Part shown: in pieces, positions 7,980-15,061 of the stretch
Position numbering within the stretch: position 1 is the first letter of the stretch
Layout: each line of letters opens with the position of its first letter
DNA from: Bacteroidales bacterium
Lineage (GTDB): Bacteria > Bacteroidota > Bacteroidia > Bacteroidales > F082
Length of the DNA: 36,093 nt
NCBI GenBank assembly: GCA_017508895.1
Contig: JAFWRA010000133.1
Span: forward strand, 1 to 36,093
Direction of reading: 5' to 3'
Notes under the pieces: generated by a model
What the model was told of the DNA's origin: nothing
Databases searched by the model: none
What the model saw: only the letters and a program-made list of their open reading frames with translations
Program-made: the position numbers and the translations under genes

Positions 7980-9617
7980 ATGCAGAAAACCACTGAACTC
8001 GACAGCCTGACTTTCGCCGCTATGCTGCGCCAAGGCGCGGTGCAACTGGGCAGGGACAAAAAGGTCATCAACGACCTCAATGTCTTCCCCATCCCCGACG
8101 GCGACACGGGCGACAACATGCTGATGACCCTCAAGGCGGGGTGTACTGCCTTGAACGACCAACTCGGTACCCTTTCTGAACTAGCCTCAGCCGCTTCTTC
8201 GGGTATGCTGCTCGGCGCAAGAGGCAACTCTGGCGTCATACTCTCACGAATCTTCGCTGGCCTCGCCAAAGGTCTGCAAGGCGTCATCGAAGCCGACACA
8301 AAAGCCTTCGCCAATGCCATGCAATCCGCTGTGGAAGAGGCTTACAAATCCGTACCCATTCCCGTTGAAGGTACTATCATCACCGTACTGCGCGAAGGCG
8401 TGGCAGGCGCAGATAGCAGTGCCGACTTGAACCATTATTTTGAGACCTTATTGGAGGCCATGCAGGTCTCCCTTGACCATACGCCCGAACTGCTCCAAGT
8501 GCTGAAAGATGCAGGTGTGGTCGATAGCGGCGGCGCTGGACTAGTGAGCATCTTCCGAGGCATGAACGAGGCTTTGAACGGCATCATTTCAGAAGAAGAA
8601 ATCGCACCTACTTCGGCCGCTACACCTACCGTTGAACTCGACAAGTTCACCGAAGACAGCACCTTGGAATTCGGCTACTGCACGGAATTCCTGCTCCGTT
8701 TGATGCGCTCAAAAGTCGATCTCGACACCTTCGATGAAAAGGTAATCTTTGACTATCTGAACCGCGTTGGCGAGTCGGTGGTAGCCTTCCGCGAAGGCAC
8801 CATTGTGAAAGTGCATGTGCATACCTTCACCCCTGGTGAGATCCTTAATGAGATACAGAAATATGGCGAGTTCCTGACCATCAAGATCGAGAACATGGCA
8901 CTGCAACACCACCAATCGACGAACCAGAACAATGCTTCGTTCAAGCTACCGCCCAAGCCTTACGGCATCGTGACCGTAGCCTCAGGTGGCGGGCTCATCC
9001 AGGCCTTCCATGAGATTGGCGCGGATGAAGTGATTGCTGGTGGTCAGACGATGAACCCCTCAACGCAGGATTTCCTCGATGCTTTTGCCCGCATCAACGC
9101 GCAGCACATCCTTGTCTTCCCCAACAACAAGAACATCAAGATGGCCGCCGACCAGGCTGCCGAACTCTATAAAGACGCTGACATCCATGTACTTCCGTCG
9201 ACCACTATTGGCGAAGGCTACTATGGTATCGGCTACATCGACCGCGACAATCCCAATGTTGACGAGGTCATCGCGAGCGTCACGGAAACAATGCAATCTG
9301 TAGTGACAGGCATGGTCTCCACTGCCATCCGCGATGCCGAAGGCGAGCAAGTGAGCGTCCATACGGGTGATTATGTGGGCTACTGCGGCAAGCAAATCCT
9401 TTCCGACAGCCCCAACCGCGAAACGGCTGCCAAAGAACTCATTGAACGTCTTGGCGCAGCTTCTCGCGATGTGATGCTAATCTTTTATGGCGAGGACGTC
9501 CCTTCAGAAGAAGCAGAACGCCTCGTCGCCGACCTGCAAACCCGATACAAGAACCTTGAAATTATGTTGAACAACGGCGCACAGCCGGTTTACGATTATA
9601 TAATTGTTTGTATATGA
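7980..9617 (+). CDS. fakA: Fatty acid kinase catalytic subunit FakA (DAK2/DhaL family, YloV-like)
   Basis: This 545-residue protein phosphorylates a fatty acid bound to a FakB (DegV) partner, giving acyl-phosphate. The N-terminal DhaL/DAK2 nucleotide domain (about 1-200) shows NVFPIPDGDTGDNM (34-47), with the Asp cluster that binds Mg-ATP, plus GARGNSGVILSR (79-90). The middle domain has the metal-site pattern C234 in YCTEFLL and H279/H281 in VKVHVHT. The C-terminal third resembles the DegV fold, as usual in the family, and the length is normal. The next gene is a DegV protein, its expected partner, and plsX is downstream, so the acyl-phosphate has a clear destination. The system is best known in Firmicutes; finding it in a Bacteroidota operon is less common. 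Confidence 0.88.
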   Translation: MQKTTELDSLTFAAMLRQGAVQLGRDKKVINDLNVFPIPDGDTGDNMLMTLKAGCTALNDQLGTLSELASAASSGMLLGARGNSGVILSRIFAGLAKGLQGVIEADTKAFANAMQSAVEEAYKSVPIPVEGTIITVLREGVAGADSSADLNHYFETLLEAMQVSLDHTPELLQVLKDAGVVDSGGAGLVSIFRGMNEALNGIISEEEIAPTSAATPTVELDKFTEDSTLEFGYCTEFLLRLMRSKVDLDTFDEKVIFDYLNRVGESVVAFREGTIVKVHVHTFTPGEILNEIQKYGEFLTIKIENMALQHHQSTNQNNASFKLPPKPYGIVTVASGGGLIQAFHEIGADEVIAGGQTMNPSTQDFLDAFARINAQHILVFPNNKNIKMAADQAAELYKDADIHVLPSTTIGEGYYGIGYIDRDNPNVDEVIASVTETMQSVVTGMVSTAIRDAEGEQVSVHTGDYVGYCGKQILSDSPNRETAAKELIERLGAASRDVMLIFYGEDVPSEEAERLVADLQTRYKNLEIMLNNGAQPVYDYIIVCI

Positions 9618-9645
9618 ATGAATTTTCGACAATGACTTGTGACAA

Positions 9646-9705
9646 TGACTATGACCGCTCCAACGTAAGTGAAAGCTGTCATAGTCATAGTCACTGGTCA
9701 TAGTC
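9646..9705. repeat. Imperfect inverted repeat of TGACTATGACC units
   Basis: TGACTATGACC (9646-9656) is followed by its inverse as GTCATAGTCA (9678-9687) and GGTCATAGTC (9696-9705). The surrounding spacer also has repeated GACAATGACT. It fills the 106-base gap between fakA and the DegV gene. It could form a hairpin in the transcript; no T-run follows, so a terminator is unlikely. Confidence 0.6.
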
Positions 9706-9723
9706 CAATAAAAAAAACACAAA

Positions 9724-10593
9724 ATGCTGACTTTTTTTAGCGACACCGATTGCGACATCACTCCCAAGGAGTGTGCCGCCTATGGCATCAAACTCATCAG
9801 TATGCCTTATACCGTGGGTGAACAAGTGATTTACCCCTATATCGACTTCGACGAATTCGACTTCCACAAGTTCTACGACATGCTCCGCGCTGGCACCATG
9901 CCGACCACCAGTGCCATGAGTGAAGAGGCTTACATCCAATACTTCGAGCCTGAGTTTGCCGCTGGCAACGACATCCTCTACGTGCATTTTTCGTCGGGCA
10001 CCTCCAACACCTTCACCATTATGAGACAGGCTTTGGAGAAACTGAAGCAAAAATACCCTGAGCGCAAGTTCTATGAAATCGACACTTTGGGTATTACAGC
10101 TTTGTCATATAATGTGGTGCTTGAATGCGCTGAGATGTACAAGGTAGGCAAGACCGCCGAGGAAATCGTGGAATGGGCCAAAGTGGAAGTGCCGAAGTTC
10201 CCGATGTATTTCTTCGCCGACGACCTGAAGTTCTTCCGTCGCAGCGGTCGCGTGAGCGGCTTGGCAGCTACCATGGGCGGCTTCATCGGCATCCGCCCGA
10301 TTATCTATTTGGACAACGAAGGAAAGATGGTTAGCATCGGCAAGGAAACGGGTCGCGCCAAAGCCATTGCCCGCTTGGTGAAATATGTTGAAGAATTGGG
10401 TGAAGAAGTGAAGGCCCACCGCGTGGTCATCGGCCACTCAGACGCCCTCGACATCGCCGCTGAGGCCGAACGCCAACTGAAAGAGAAGTTTGGCGACGAC
10501 CTGAACGTCATCATCACCCCCGTCAACCCGACTATCGGCAGCCACTGCGGCCCCAACGCCATCGGCATTTGTTTCCATGCCAAACATCGCTAA
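9724..10593 (+). CDS. DegV family fatty-acid-binding protein (FakB)
   Basis: This 289-residue DegV protein should bind a fatty acid and present its carboxylate to FakA for phosphorylation. The family motifs are in order: SDTDCDI (6-12), MPTTSA (59-64), SSGTSNT (90-96), the ADDLKFFRRSGRVSG segment, a GIRPII stretch, and the C-terminal NPTIGSHCGPNAIG. The length is typical. It follows fakA by 106 bases and is likely in the same transcript. Which fatty acids it prefers cannot be read from the sequence. The pairing of one FakA with one FakB here is a simple arrangement; many Firmicutes have several FakBs. Confidence 0.87.
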   Translation: MLTFFSDTDCDITPKECAAYGIKLISMPYTVGEQVIYPYIDFDEFDFHKFYDMLRAGTMPTTSAMSEEAYIQYFEPEFAAGNDILYVHFSSGTSNTFTIMRQALEKLKQKYPERKFYEIDTLGITALSYNVVLECAEMYKVGKTAEEIVEWAKVEVPKFPMYFFADDLKFFRRSGRVSGLAATMGGFIGIRPIIYLDNEGKMVSIGKETGRAKAIARLVKYVEELGEEVKAHRVVIGHSDALDIAAEAERQLKEKFGDDLNVIITPVNPTIGSHCGPNAIGICFHAKHR

Positions 10594-10608
10594 TAAAAGC
10601 TAAGGTCC

Positions 10609-10667
10609 CTGAGCCCGTCGAAGGGCCGACTTGTTTTGACGGTGCTTCTATACTTCGACAAGCTCAG
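10609..10667. repeat. REP-like inverted repeat with CTGAGC/GTCGAAG arms
   Basis: CTGAGCCCGTCGAAG (10609-10623) is the near-inverse of CTTCGACAAGCTCAG (10653-10667), matching at 13 of 15 positions with a 29-base spacer. The core CTGAGC-TTGTCGAAG palindrome is a repeat type I know from intergenic regions of many bacteria. It fills the 121-base gap between the DegV and acyltransferase genes. It may form a transcript hairpin that adjusts expression inside the operon. Confidence 0.65.
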
Positions 10668-10714
10668 TACTCAGCAACCTGCCTTAACTGAACAACTGCA
10701 AACTAACAACCCTT

Positions 10715-11830
10715 ATGATAACTATCGAACAGGTACTGACTAAAAAACAACAGAAGGAATTCCTTGGTTTTCCTTTGAAGCTCTACAAGGGCAATCCCTA
10801 CTTCACGCCGCCTTTGTATTTGGACGAGAAGAAAATCTTCCGTAAGGACTTTGTTTACAACGACATGTGCGAAGCCGTCTATTTCAATGCCTACAAAGAT
10901 GGCAAGATGGCGGGACGCATCTCAGGCATCATCCAACGTGCCGCCAATGAGAAAACGGGCAAGAAACAAGTTCGTTTCACCCGTTTTGATGTCATCGAGG
11001 ACGAAGAAGTGGCAAAAGAACTCTTTAAGACCCTGGAAAACTGGACTCTCCAAAAAGGAATGAACGAGGTGGTTGGCCCGTTGAGTTTCTCCGACCTCGA
11101 GCGCGAAGGCCTATTGATTGATGGTTTCGACTATCCAGCCACCTTCGAGGAGACCTATAACTTCCCTTATTATCAGACCTTTATCGAGAACTATGGCTAT
11201 CAGAAAGACGTCGACTGGACGGGCAGCCGCATCCGCATTCCCAAGGACTATGACGGCGAGGTCGACAAGCTTGCTGCTTTCGTGATGAAACGCTATAACC
11301 TGCATTTGGGTACGGCACGCAACACCAACGATTTCCTGAAGAAATACGCCGATGGCATCTTCGAATTGCTTGATAAGTCATACGAATTGCTTTACGGCAC
11401 TGTGCCTTTTACCGAGGGCATGAAAAAGATGATGATCGACAACTTCCGCTTGGTCATCGACGTGAAGAATGTGGCTGTCATTTTGGACGAAAACGATAAG
11501 ATGATTTGCTTCGGACTGGCTTTCCCTGCCATCGCCGATGCCGTGCGGCCATCGGGTGGCCGACTAACACCAGCCGCCTTGGTTCGTCTGCTTAAAGCCT
11601 TGAAAAAGCCCAATGTCATCGACCTCTGCCTCATCGGTGTCGACCCTGAGTGGCTCAACCGAGGCGTGAGTATCATCGTCTCTGCGGGTTTGATGAACAT
11701 GCTGAAGAATGTGGAATACGCTGAGACCAACATGAACCTGGAAGACAATTACGCCATACAGAATCAATGGAAACGCTTTGACGAACAGAAGATCAAGCGT
11801 CACCGTTGCTATGTAAAAAAACTTCTTTGA
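10715..11830 (+). CDS. GNAT-like acyltransferase (paralogue 1)
   Basis: This 371-residue soluble protein belongs to a Bacteroidota family usually annotated as N-acetyltransferase or hypothetical. It begins with a QKEFLGFPLKLYKGNPY segment, has a GNAT-like core with AGRISGI (about 66-72) and GPLSFSDLEREGLLIDGFD near 127-145, and ends with a second GNAT-like part (LIGVDPEWLNRGVS, about 308-321) and a basic tail. Its paralogue on the opposite strand (13692-14807) has the same length and conserved blocks (EGLL-DGF, YNFPYY, KDVDWT). It ends 2 bases before the plsX ATG, so it is tightly coupled to phospholipid acyl transfer. A role in N-acylating an amino or sphingoid lipid is inferred from context; acceptor and donor are unknown. 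Confidence 0.6.
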   Translation: MITIEQVLTKKQQKEFLGFPLKLYKGNPYFTPPLYLDEKKIFRKDFVYNDMCEAVYFNAYKDGKMAGRISGIIQRAANEKTGKKQVRFTRFDVIEDEEVAKELFKTLENWTLQKGMNEVVGPLSFSDLEREGLLIDGFDYPATFEETYNFPYYQTFIENYGYQKDVDWTGSRIRIPKDYDGEVDKLAAFVMKRYNLHLGTARNTNDFLKKYADGIFELLDKSYELLYGTVPFTEGMKKMMIDNFRLVIDVKNVAVILDENDKMICFGLAFPAIADAVRPSGGRLTPAALVRLLKALKKPNVIDLCLIGVDPEWLNRGVSIIVSAGLMNMLKNVEYAETNMNLEDNYAIQNQWKRFDEQKIKRHRCYVKKLL

Positions 11831-11832
11831 CT

Positions 11833-12852
11833 ATGATAAAAATCCTGATAGACTGTTTCGGCGGCGACCATAGCCCCGAAGCCAATGTGGACGGAGCCTT
11901 GGCTGCTTTGGCCAAAATGCCCGACCTGTATCTCATTCTCACGGGTGACGAGGCCACGCTCCAAAACTGCTTGAAAAGCAAGAACTACGATGCCTCGCGT
12001 CTCGAGATTGTCCACGCGCCCGAGGTCATCGGTTGCGAGGAACGCCCCATCGACGTCATCCGATTGAAAAAGGAAAGCTCGATGATCAAGGCTGTCCGTA
12101 TGTTACGCGACTGCGACGACATTAATGCCATGGTGAGCACTGGCTCCACGGGTGCTCTTGTGGCCGCTGCCTTGACCCGCATCGGCCGCGTGAAGGGGGT
12201 CATCCGTCCTGCCTTCTGCCCTATCCTGCCCACCATGAATGGAGGTATCGTCGGTATCTGCGACAGCGGAGCCAACGTAGAGGTCACACCTGAGCATCTG
12301 AGGCAGTTCGCCATCATGTCGAGCCTGTACATGGAGAAGGTCTACAATATTGAAAAACCACGCATTGCCTTGCTCAATGTGGGAAAAGAAGCGGAAAAAG
12401 GCGATGAAATCAGACAAAAGGCATACTTTTTGCTGAGTGAGACCCCCGAAATCCATTTTGTGGGCAACATGGAGAGCCGCGACTTGCTTTCGGGCAACTA
12501 CGATGTGGTGGTTTGTGACGGTTTCTCGGGCAATGTGTTGGTGAAGACCACTGAAGGCACAGCCTTGGAACTGCTGAAGAAGTTGAAGAAAGACATTTAT
12601 TCGAGGCCCATATATAAATTAGGTGCGCTCTTGATGAAACGGATGTTTATGGAGGAGAAGGAGTTCATGAACTACCAAAATTACGGCGGTAGCGTGTTGT
12701 TGGGCACTTCAAAGACCGTGGTGAAAGGCCATGGCTCAAGCAAGGCGACTGCAGTGGAGAAATGCATCGAGCAAGCCTACAAGATGGAAGTCAGTTCCTT
12801 GTCATCCAAGATGGAAGAGATTATTATGAGGTATGAACACTATGAGTATTGA
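11833..12852 (+). CDS. plsX: Phosphate acyltransferase PlsX
   Basis: This 339-residue enzyme interconverts acyl-ACP and acyl-phosphate, supplying PlsY for the first acylation of glycerol-3-phosphate. ATG at 11833 is chosen over an upstream TTG because it places MIKILIDCFGGDHSPE at the N terminus, matching the family's D-x-x-GGD-x-x-P start. Further family motifs are VSTGSTGAL (about 99-107), LLNVGKEAEKGDE and VVCDGFSGNVLVK. The preceding acyltransferase stops 2 bases upstream (TGA CT ATG), indicating co-translation. With FakA and FakB upstream, the acyl-phosphate pool can be fed both from exogenous fatty acid and from acyl-ACP. No plsY is in the window. Confidence 0.93.
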   Translation: MIKILIDCFGGDHSPEANVDGALAALAKMPDLYLILTGDEATLQNCLKSKNYDASRLEIVHAPEVIGCEERPIDVIRLKKESSMIKAVRMLRDCDDINAMVSTGSTGALVAAALTRIGRVKGVIRPAFCPILPTMNGGIVGICDSGANVEVTPEHLRQFAIMSSLYMEKVYNIEKPRIALLNVGKEAEKGDEIRQKAYFLLSETPEIHFVGNMESRDLLSGNYDVVVCDGFSGNVLVKTTEGTALELLKKLKKDIYSRPIYKLGALLMKRMFMEEKEFMNYQNYGGSVLLGTSKTVVKGHGSSKATAVEKCIEQAYKMEVSSLSSKMEEIIMRYEHYEY

Positions 12853-12949
12853 ATGATGAATGCAGAATGATGAATGTGGAATGCAGAATTTTGAATCTTG
12901 AATTTTGAATATTAAATCCTTGAATATTAAATCCTTGAATTTGAATAAT
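12853..12949 (+). repeat. AT-rich spacer of short tandem repeats
   Basis: The 97-base spacer between plsX and the carrier protein gene consists of degenerate GAATGATGAATG/GAATGCAGAAT units, followed by an exact tandem 15-base duplication TGAATATTAAATCCT (12906-12920 and 12921-12935). No promoter or terminator motif is evident. It looks like slippage-derived filler. Confidence 0.6.
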
Positions 12950-13174
12950 ATGTACGAAGTAGTAAAAGCCACCTTAGCGCGTCAATTGCGCATTGACCCG
13001 GAGCGGGTTACTTTGGATGCCCAAATCAAGAGAGACCTCGGCGCCGATTCCGTCGACATCCTCCAGTTGCTCATGCGTCTTGAAGACGACTATGGCATTG
13101 TCATCCCCGACCAGGCCTTGGCCAAATTTGAAACTGTCAACGATGTAGTCACCTATTTAGATAATTTAAAATAA
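12950..13174 (+). CDS. Acyl carrier protein (first copy)
   Basis: From ATG at 12950 this is a 74-residue four-helix carrier protein. The 4'-phosphopantetheine site is S34 in GADSVDILQ, following DLGADS as in canonical ACPs, and helix 3 carries the acidic LEDDYGI. In-frame codons upstream are only the repeat spacer, so they were not used as the start. The stop TAA overlaps the next ATG by one base (TAATG), so it is translationally coupled to the LolA-like gene. It may be the organism's main ACP or one dedicated to this lipid locus; a second ACP lies 1.6 kb away on the other strand. Confidence 0.88.
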   Translation: MYEVVKATLARQLRIDPERVTLDAQIKRDLGADSVDILQLLMRLEDDYGIVIPDQALAKFETVNDVVTYLDNLK

Positions 13175-13695
13175 TGAAACACATTACATTAATCATTGCA
13201 ATGCTGTTCTCCTTAACGGCATTTGCGCAACAGACTTTCGACACCGACTTTACCCAAACCAAAGTAATGAAGGTATCGGGCAAGACCACCGAAAAAGCCG
13301 GTCACCTCACTTTCGACGGCGTCGACCAACTCAGCATGATTTACTCCGAGCCTGAAGGTGATTACTTCAAGGTTGAAGGCAACATAGTGAAAATCAACAT
13401 GGATGGCAAGAAGGTTGAGCTTGATTCCGAGAAAGTGAAGATGGTAGGGTTGCAACGTTCCACCTTGTTGAACTGCCTGTCAGGCAACTGGGAACAAGCC
13501 GCCACCGACAACAACGCTGAGTTGATTGTCACCGAGGAGAAAGGACTGAAAAACATCTCCATCGTTGCCAAAGGCAAGGTGCCAAAGGGTGGTTACAAAT
13601 CTGTCGAATTGACCTATCGTGTGTCAGATAACACTTTGGTCAAGATGGTACTTGAAGAAGCCATCGGCATCATCAATACTTATGAAATCCATTAA
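13174..13695 (+). CDS. LolA-like periplasmic lipoprotein/lipid carrier
   Basis: This 173-residue protein has a signal peptide (about 1-18, ending AFAQ) and a LolA-type beta-sheet domain: an early FTQTK, then GHLTFDGVDQLSMIYSEPEGDYF, the G-L-x-F and Y-x-x-P-E pattern of LolA proteins, and a late VELTYRVSDNTLVKMVLEEA. LolA proteins carry lipoproteins or other acylated molecules across the periplasm. LolA-like proteins also occur in lipid and aryl-polyene clusters next to dedicated ACPs, which fits the one-base overlap with the ACP gene here. The 3' end overlaps the stop of the convergent GNAT-like gene by 4 bases. Its cargo is not known. Confidence 0.65.
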   Translation: MKHITLIIAMLFSLTAFAQQTFDTDFTQTKVMKVSGKTTEKAGHLTFDGVDQLSMIYSEPEGDYFKVEGNIVKINMDGKKVELDSEKVKMVGLQRSTLLNCLSGNWEQAATDNNAELIVTEEKGLKNISIVAKGKVPKGGYKSVELTYRVSDNTLVKMVLEEAIGIINTYEIH

Positions 13696-14807
13696 ATGCT
13701 CTTCTTGTAGGCCCTGCGGCGCATGAAGGGTTCGGTCTTGTAGTCGCCAAACAGCGACTGCACCTTGTAGTTTTCCTCCAATTGGGGGTTCATGATGATG
13801 GTGTCGATACCGCGTTTGATGCAGTTTTCGTGCAGGTACTTAAACATCAGCACGGGTATTCCACATTGCTGATACTCAGGCATGACACCCATAATCAAGG
13901 CCTCAAGCGTGTCGTTTTTCTTCAAGGCTTTCAAGATGTTCAGGAAACCGAAGGGGAACAAACGCCCGTTGGATTTCTTCACAGCCTTTGAGAGCGAAGG
14001 CACACAGAAGAGGAAGCCTATCGGCTTGTCTTGGTCATTGACGGCAACCGCCACGAAATCCTTGTCCAAAATAGGAACGTAAGTCTTCAGATAAGCCTCT
14101 ATCTGCTTGTCAGTCAAAGGTGAGAAACCATGCAAAGGAGCAAAAGCCTCATTGTACATGTGGAATATCTCCATTCCATAGCGGTTGGCCATGTCTTTCA
14201 TGCTGCGGGGATTGACCACATGGACTTTAAACCTATCCTCAATCAGATTGGTGAACTGGAACATGGAGGGCAATTCTTTGCTCACCAAGAGGGTTCTTTG
14301 CGTCCAGTCCACATCTTTCTTGAAACCGAGTTGCTCCAACATCGTGCCATAATAGGGGAAATTGTAGAGACAGGTGAAGGGACTCAGATGCTCGAAACCG
14401 TCAACCAGCAGACCTTCCTTGTCCATGTCGGTGAAGCCCCAAGGGCCTCTCATCTCGGTGCGACCACGTTGTTTACCCCATTCGGCAACAGTGTTGATGA
14501 GTGCGCGAAGCACTTCTTCGTCTTCGATGAAATCAAGCCAACCGAAACGGACGAGGTGCTGCTCGTCGTCAGCTTTATGGTTGATGATGGCCGCAACGCG
14601 ACCCACTATCTCATCGCCACGATAAGCTAAGAAGCAATTGGCTTCGCAGAAGTCGTAGGCGCCGTTCTTCTCCAGGTTGAACGTGTCATATTCATCGCCT
14701 TCCAAGGCCGGCACCCAGTTCTCACAGTCTTTGTATAGTTTGAGGGGGAAAGTCACAAACTTTTTCAGTTGCTTGTGACTTTCCACCTTTATAATTTGGA
14801 TTGACAT
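13692..14807 (-). CDS. GNAT-like acyltransferase (paralogue 2)
   Basis: This 371-residue protein has the same length and block pattern as the product at 10715-11830: LKKFVTFPLKLYKD at the N terminus, VGRVAAIINHK, RGPWGFTDMDKEGLLVDGF, NFPYYGTMLEQLGFKKDVDW, and a C-terminal ALIMGVMPEYQQCGIP with GNAT-like acyl-donor binding character. It starts 3 bases after the stop of the second ACP gene, so it is the last gene of a ligase-ACP-acyltransferase operon. That arrangement suggests it uses acyl chains loaded on the ACP. Bacterial ceramide synthase is a GNAT-fold protein found with an acyl-ACP ligase and ACP, so N-acylation of a long-chain base is a plausible role, by context only. Confidence 0.62.
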   Translation of the reverse strand: MSIQIIKVESHKQLKKFVTFPLKLYKDCENWVPALEGDEYDTFNLEKNGAYDFCEANCFLAYRGDEIVGRVAAIINHKADDEQHLVRFGWLDFIEDEEVLRALINTVAEWGKQRGRTEMRGPWGFTDMDKEGLLVDGFEHLSPFTCLYNFPYYGTMLEQLGFKKDVDWTQRTLLVSKELPSMFQFTNLIEDRFKVHVVNPRSMKDMANRYGMEIFHMYNEAFAPLHGFSPLTDKQIEAYLKTYVPILDKDFVAVAVNDQDKPIGFLFCVPSLSKAVKKSNGRLFPFGFLNILKALKKNDTLEALIMGVMPEYQQCGIPVLMFKYLHENCIKRGIDTIIMNPQLEENYKVQSLFGDYKTEPFMRRRAYKKSI

Positions 14808-14810
14808 AGG

Positions 14811-15053
14811 CTAACGCGTTGTGTTTGAACTGATATAGTCGATCACCTCTCCTACTGTGGTAAACTTCGGGTTGCCGTCAAACTTGAAACCGAACTTGTT
14901 CTCGATAGCCAGGCTCAGCAGCAAAATAGTCAGTGAGTCGAGACCCACATCACGCACGAGTTGTGATTCCTCTGTGACCTTCGCCAAATCCATTGAAGGC
15001 TTGATGAGTATCAAGATTTCCTTCAGTTCGTTCAAAATGGTTTCTCTTTCCAT
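14811..15053 (-). CDS. Acyl carrier protein (second copy)
   Basis: From ATG at 15053 this is an 80-residue carrier protein with the phosphopantetheine serine S40 in RDVGLDSLTILLL. An earlier in-frame start would overlap the ligase gene, so the ATG 8 bases after the ligase stop is preferred. It differs from the first ACP: an extended N-terminal helix (LNELKEILILIKP), DSL rather than DSV after the serine, and fewer acidic residues in the helix after the serine. These traits fit a specialised carrier. It lies between an acyl-AMP ligase and an acyltransferase, so its likely role is to carry the activated acyl chain between them. Confidence 0.88.
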   Translation of the reverse strand: MERETILNELKEILILIKPSMDLAKVTEESQLVRDVGLDSLTILLLSLAIENKFGFKFDGNPKFTTVGEVIDYISSNTTR

Positions 15054-15061
15054 GGCGTAAG

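Noticed and set aside
11806..11832. Longer PlsX start at TTG 11806
   Set aside because: It would overlap the acyltransferase gene; ATG 11833 starts exactly at the conserved N terminus.
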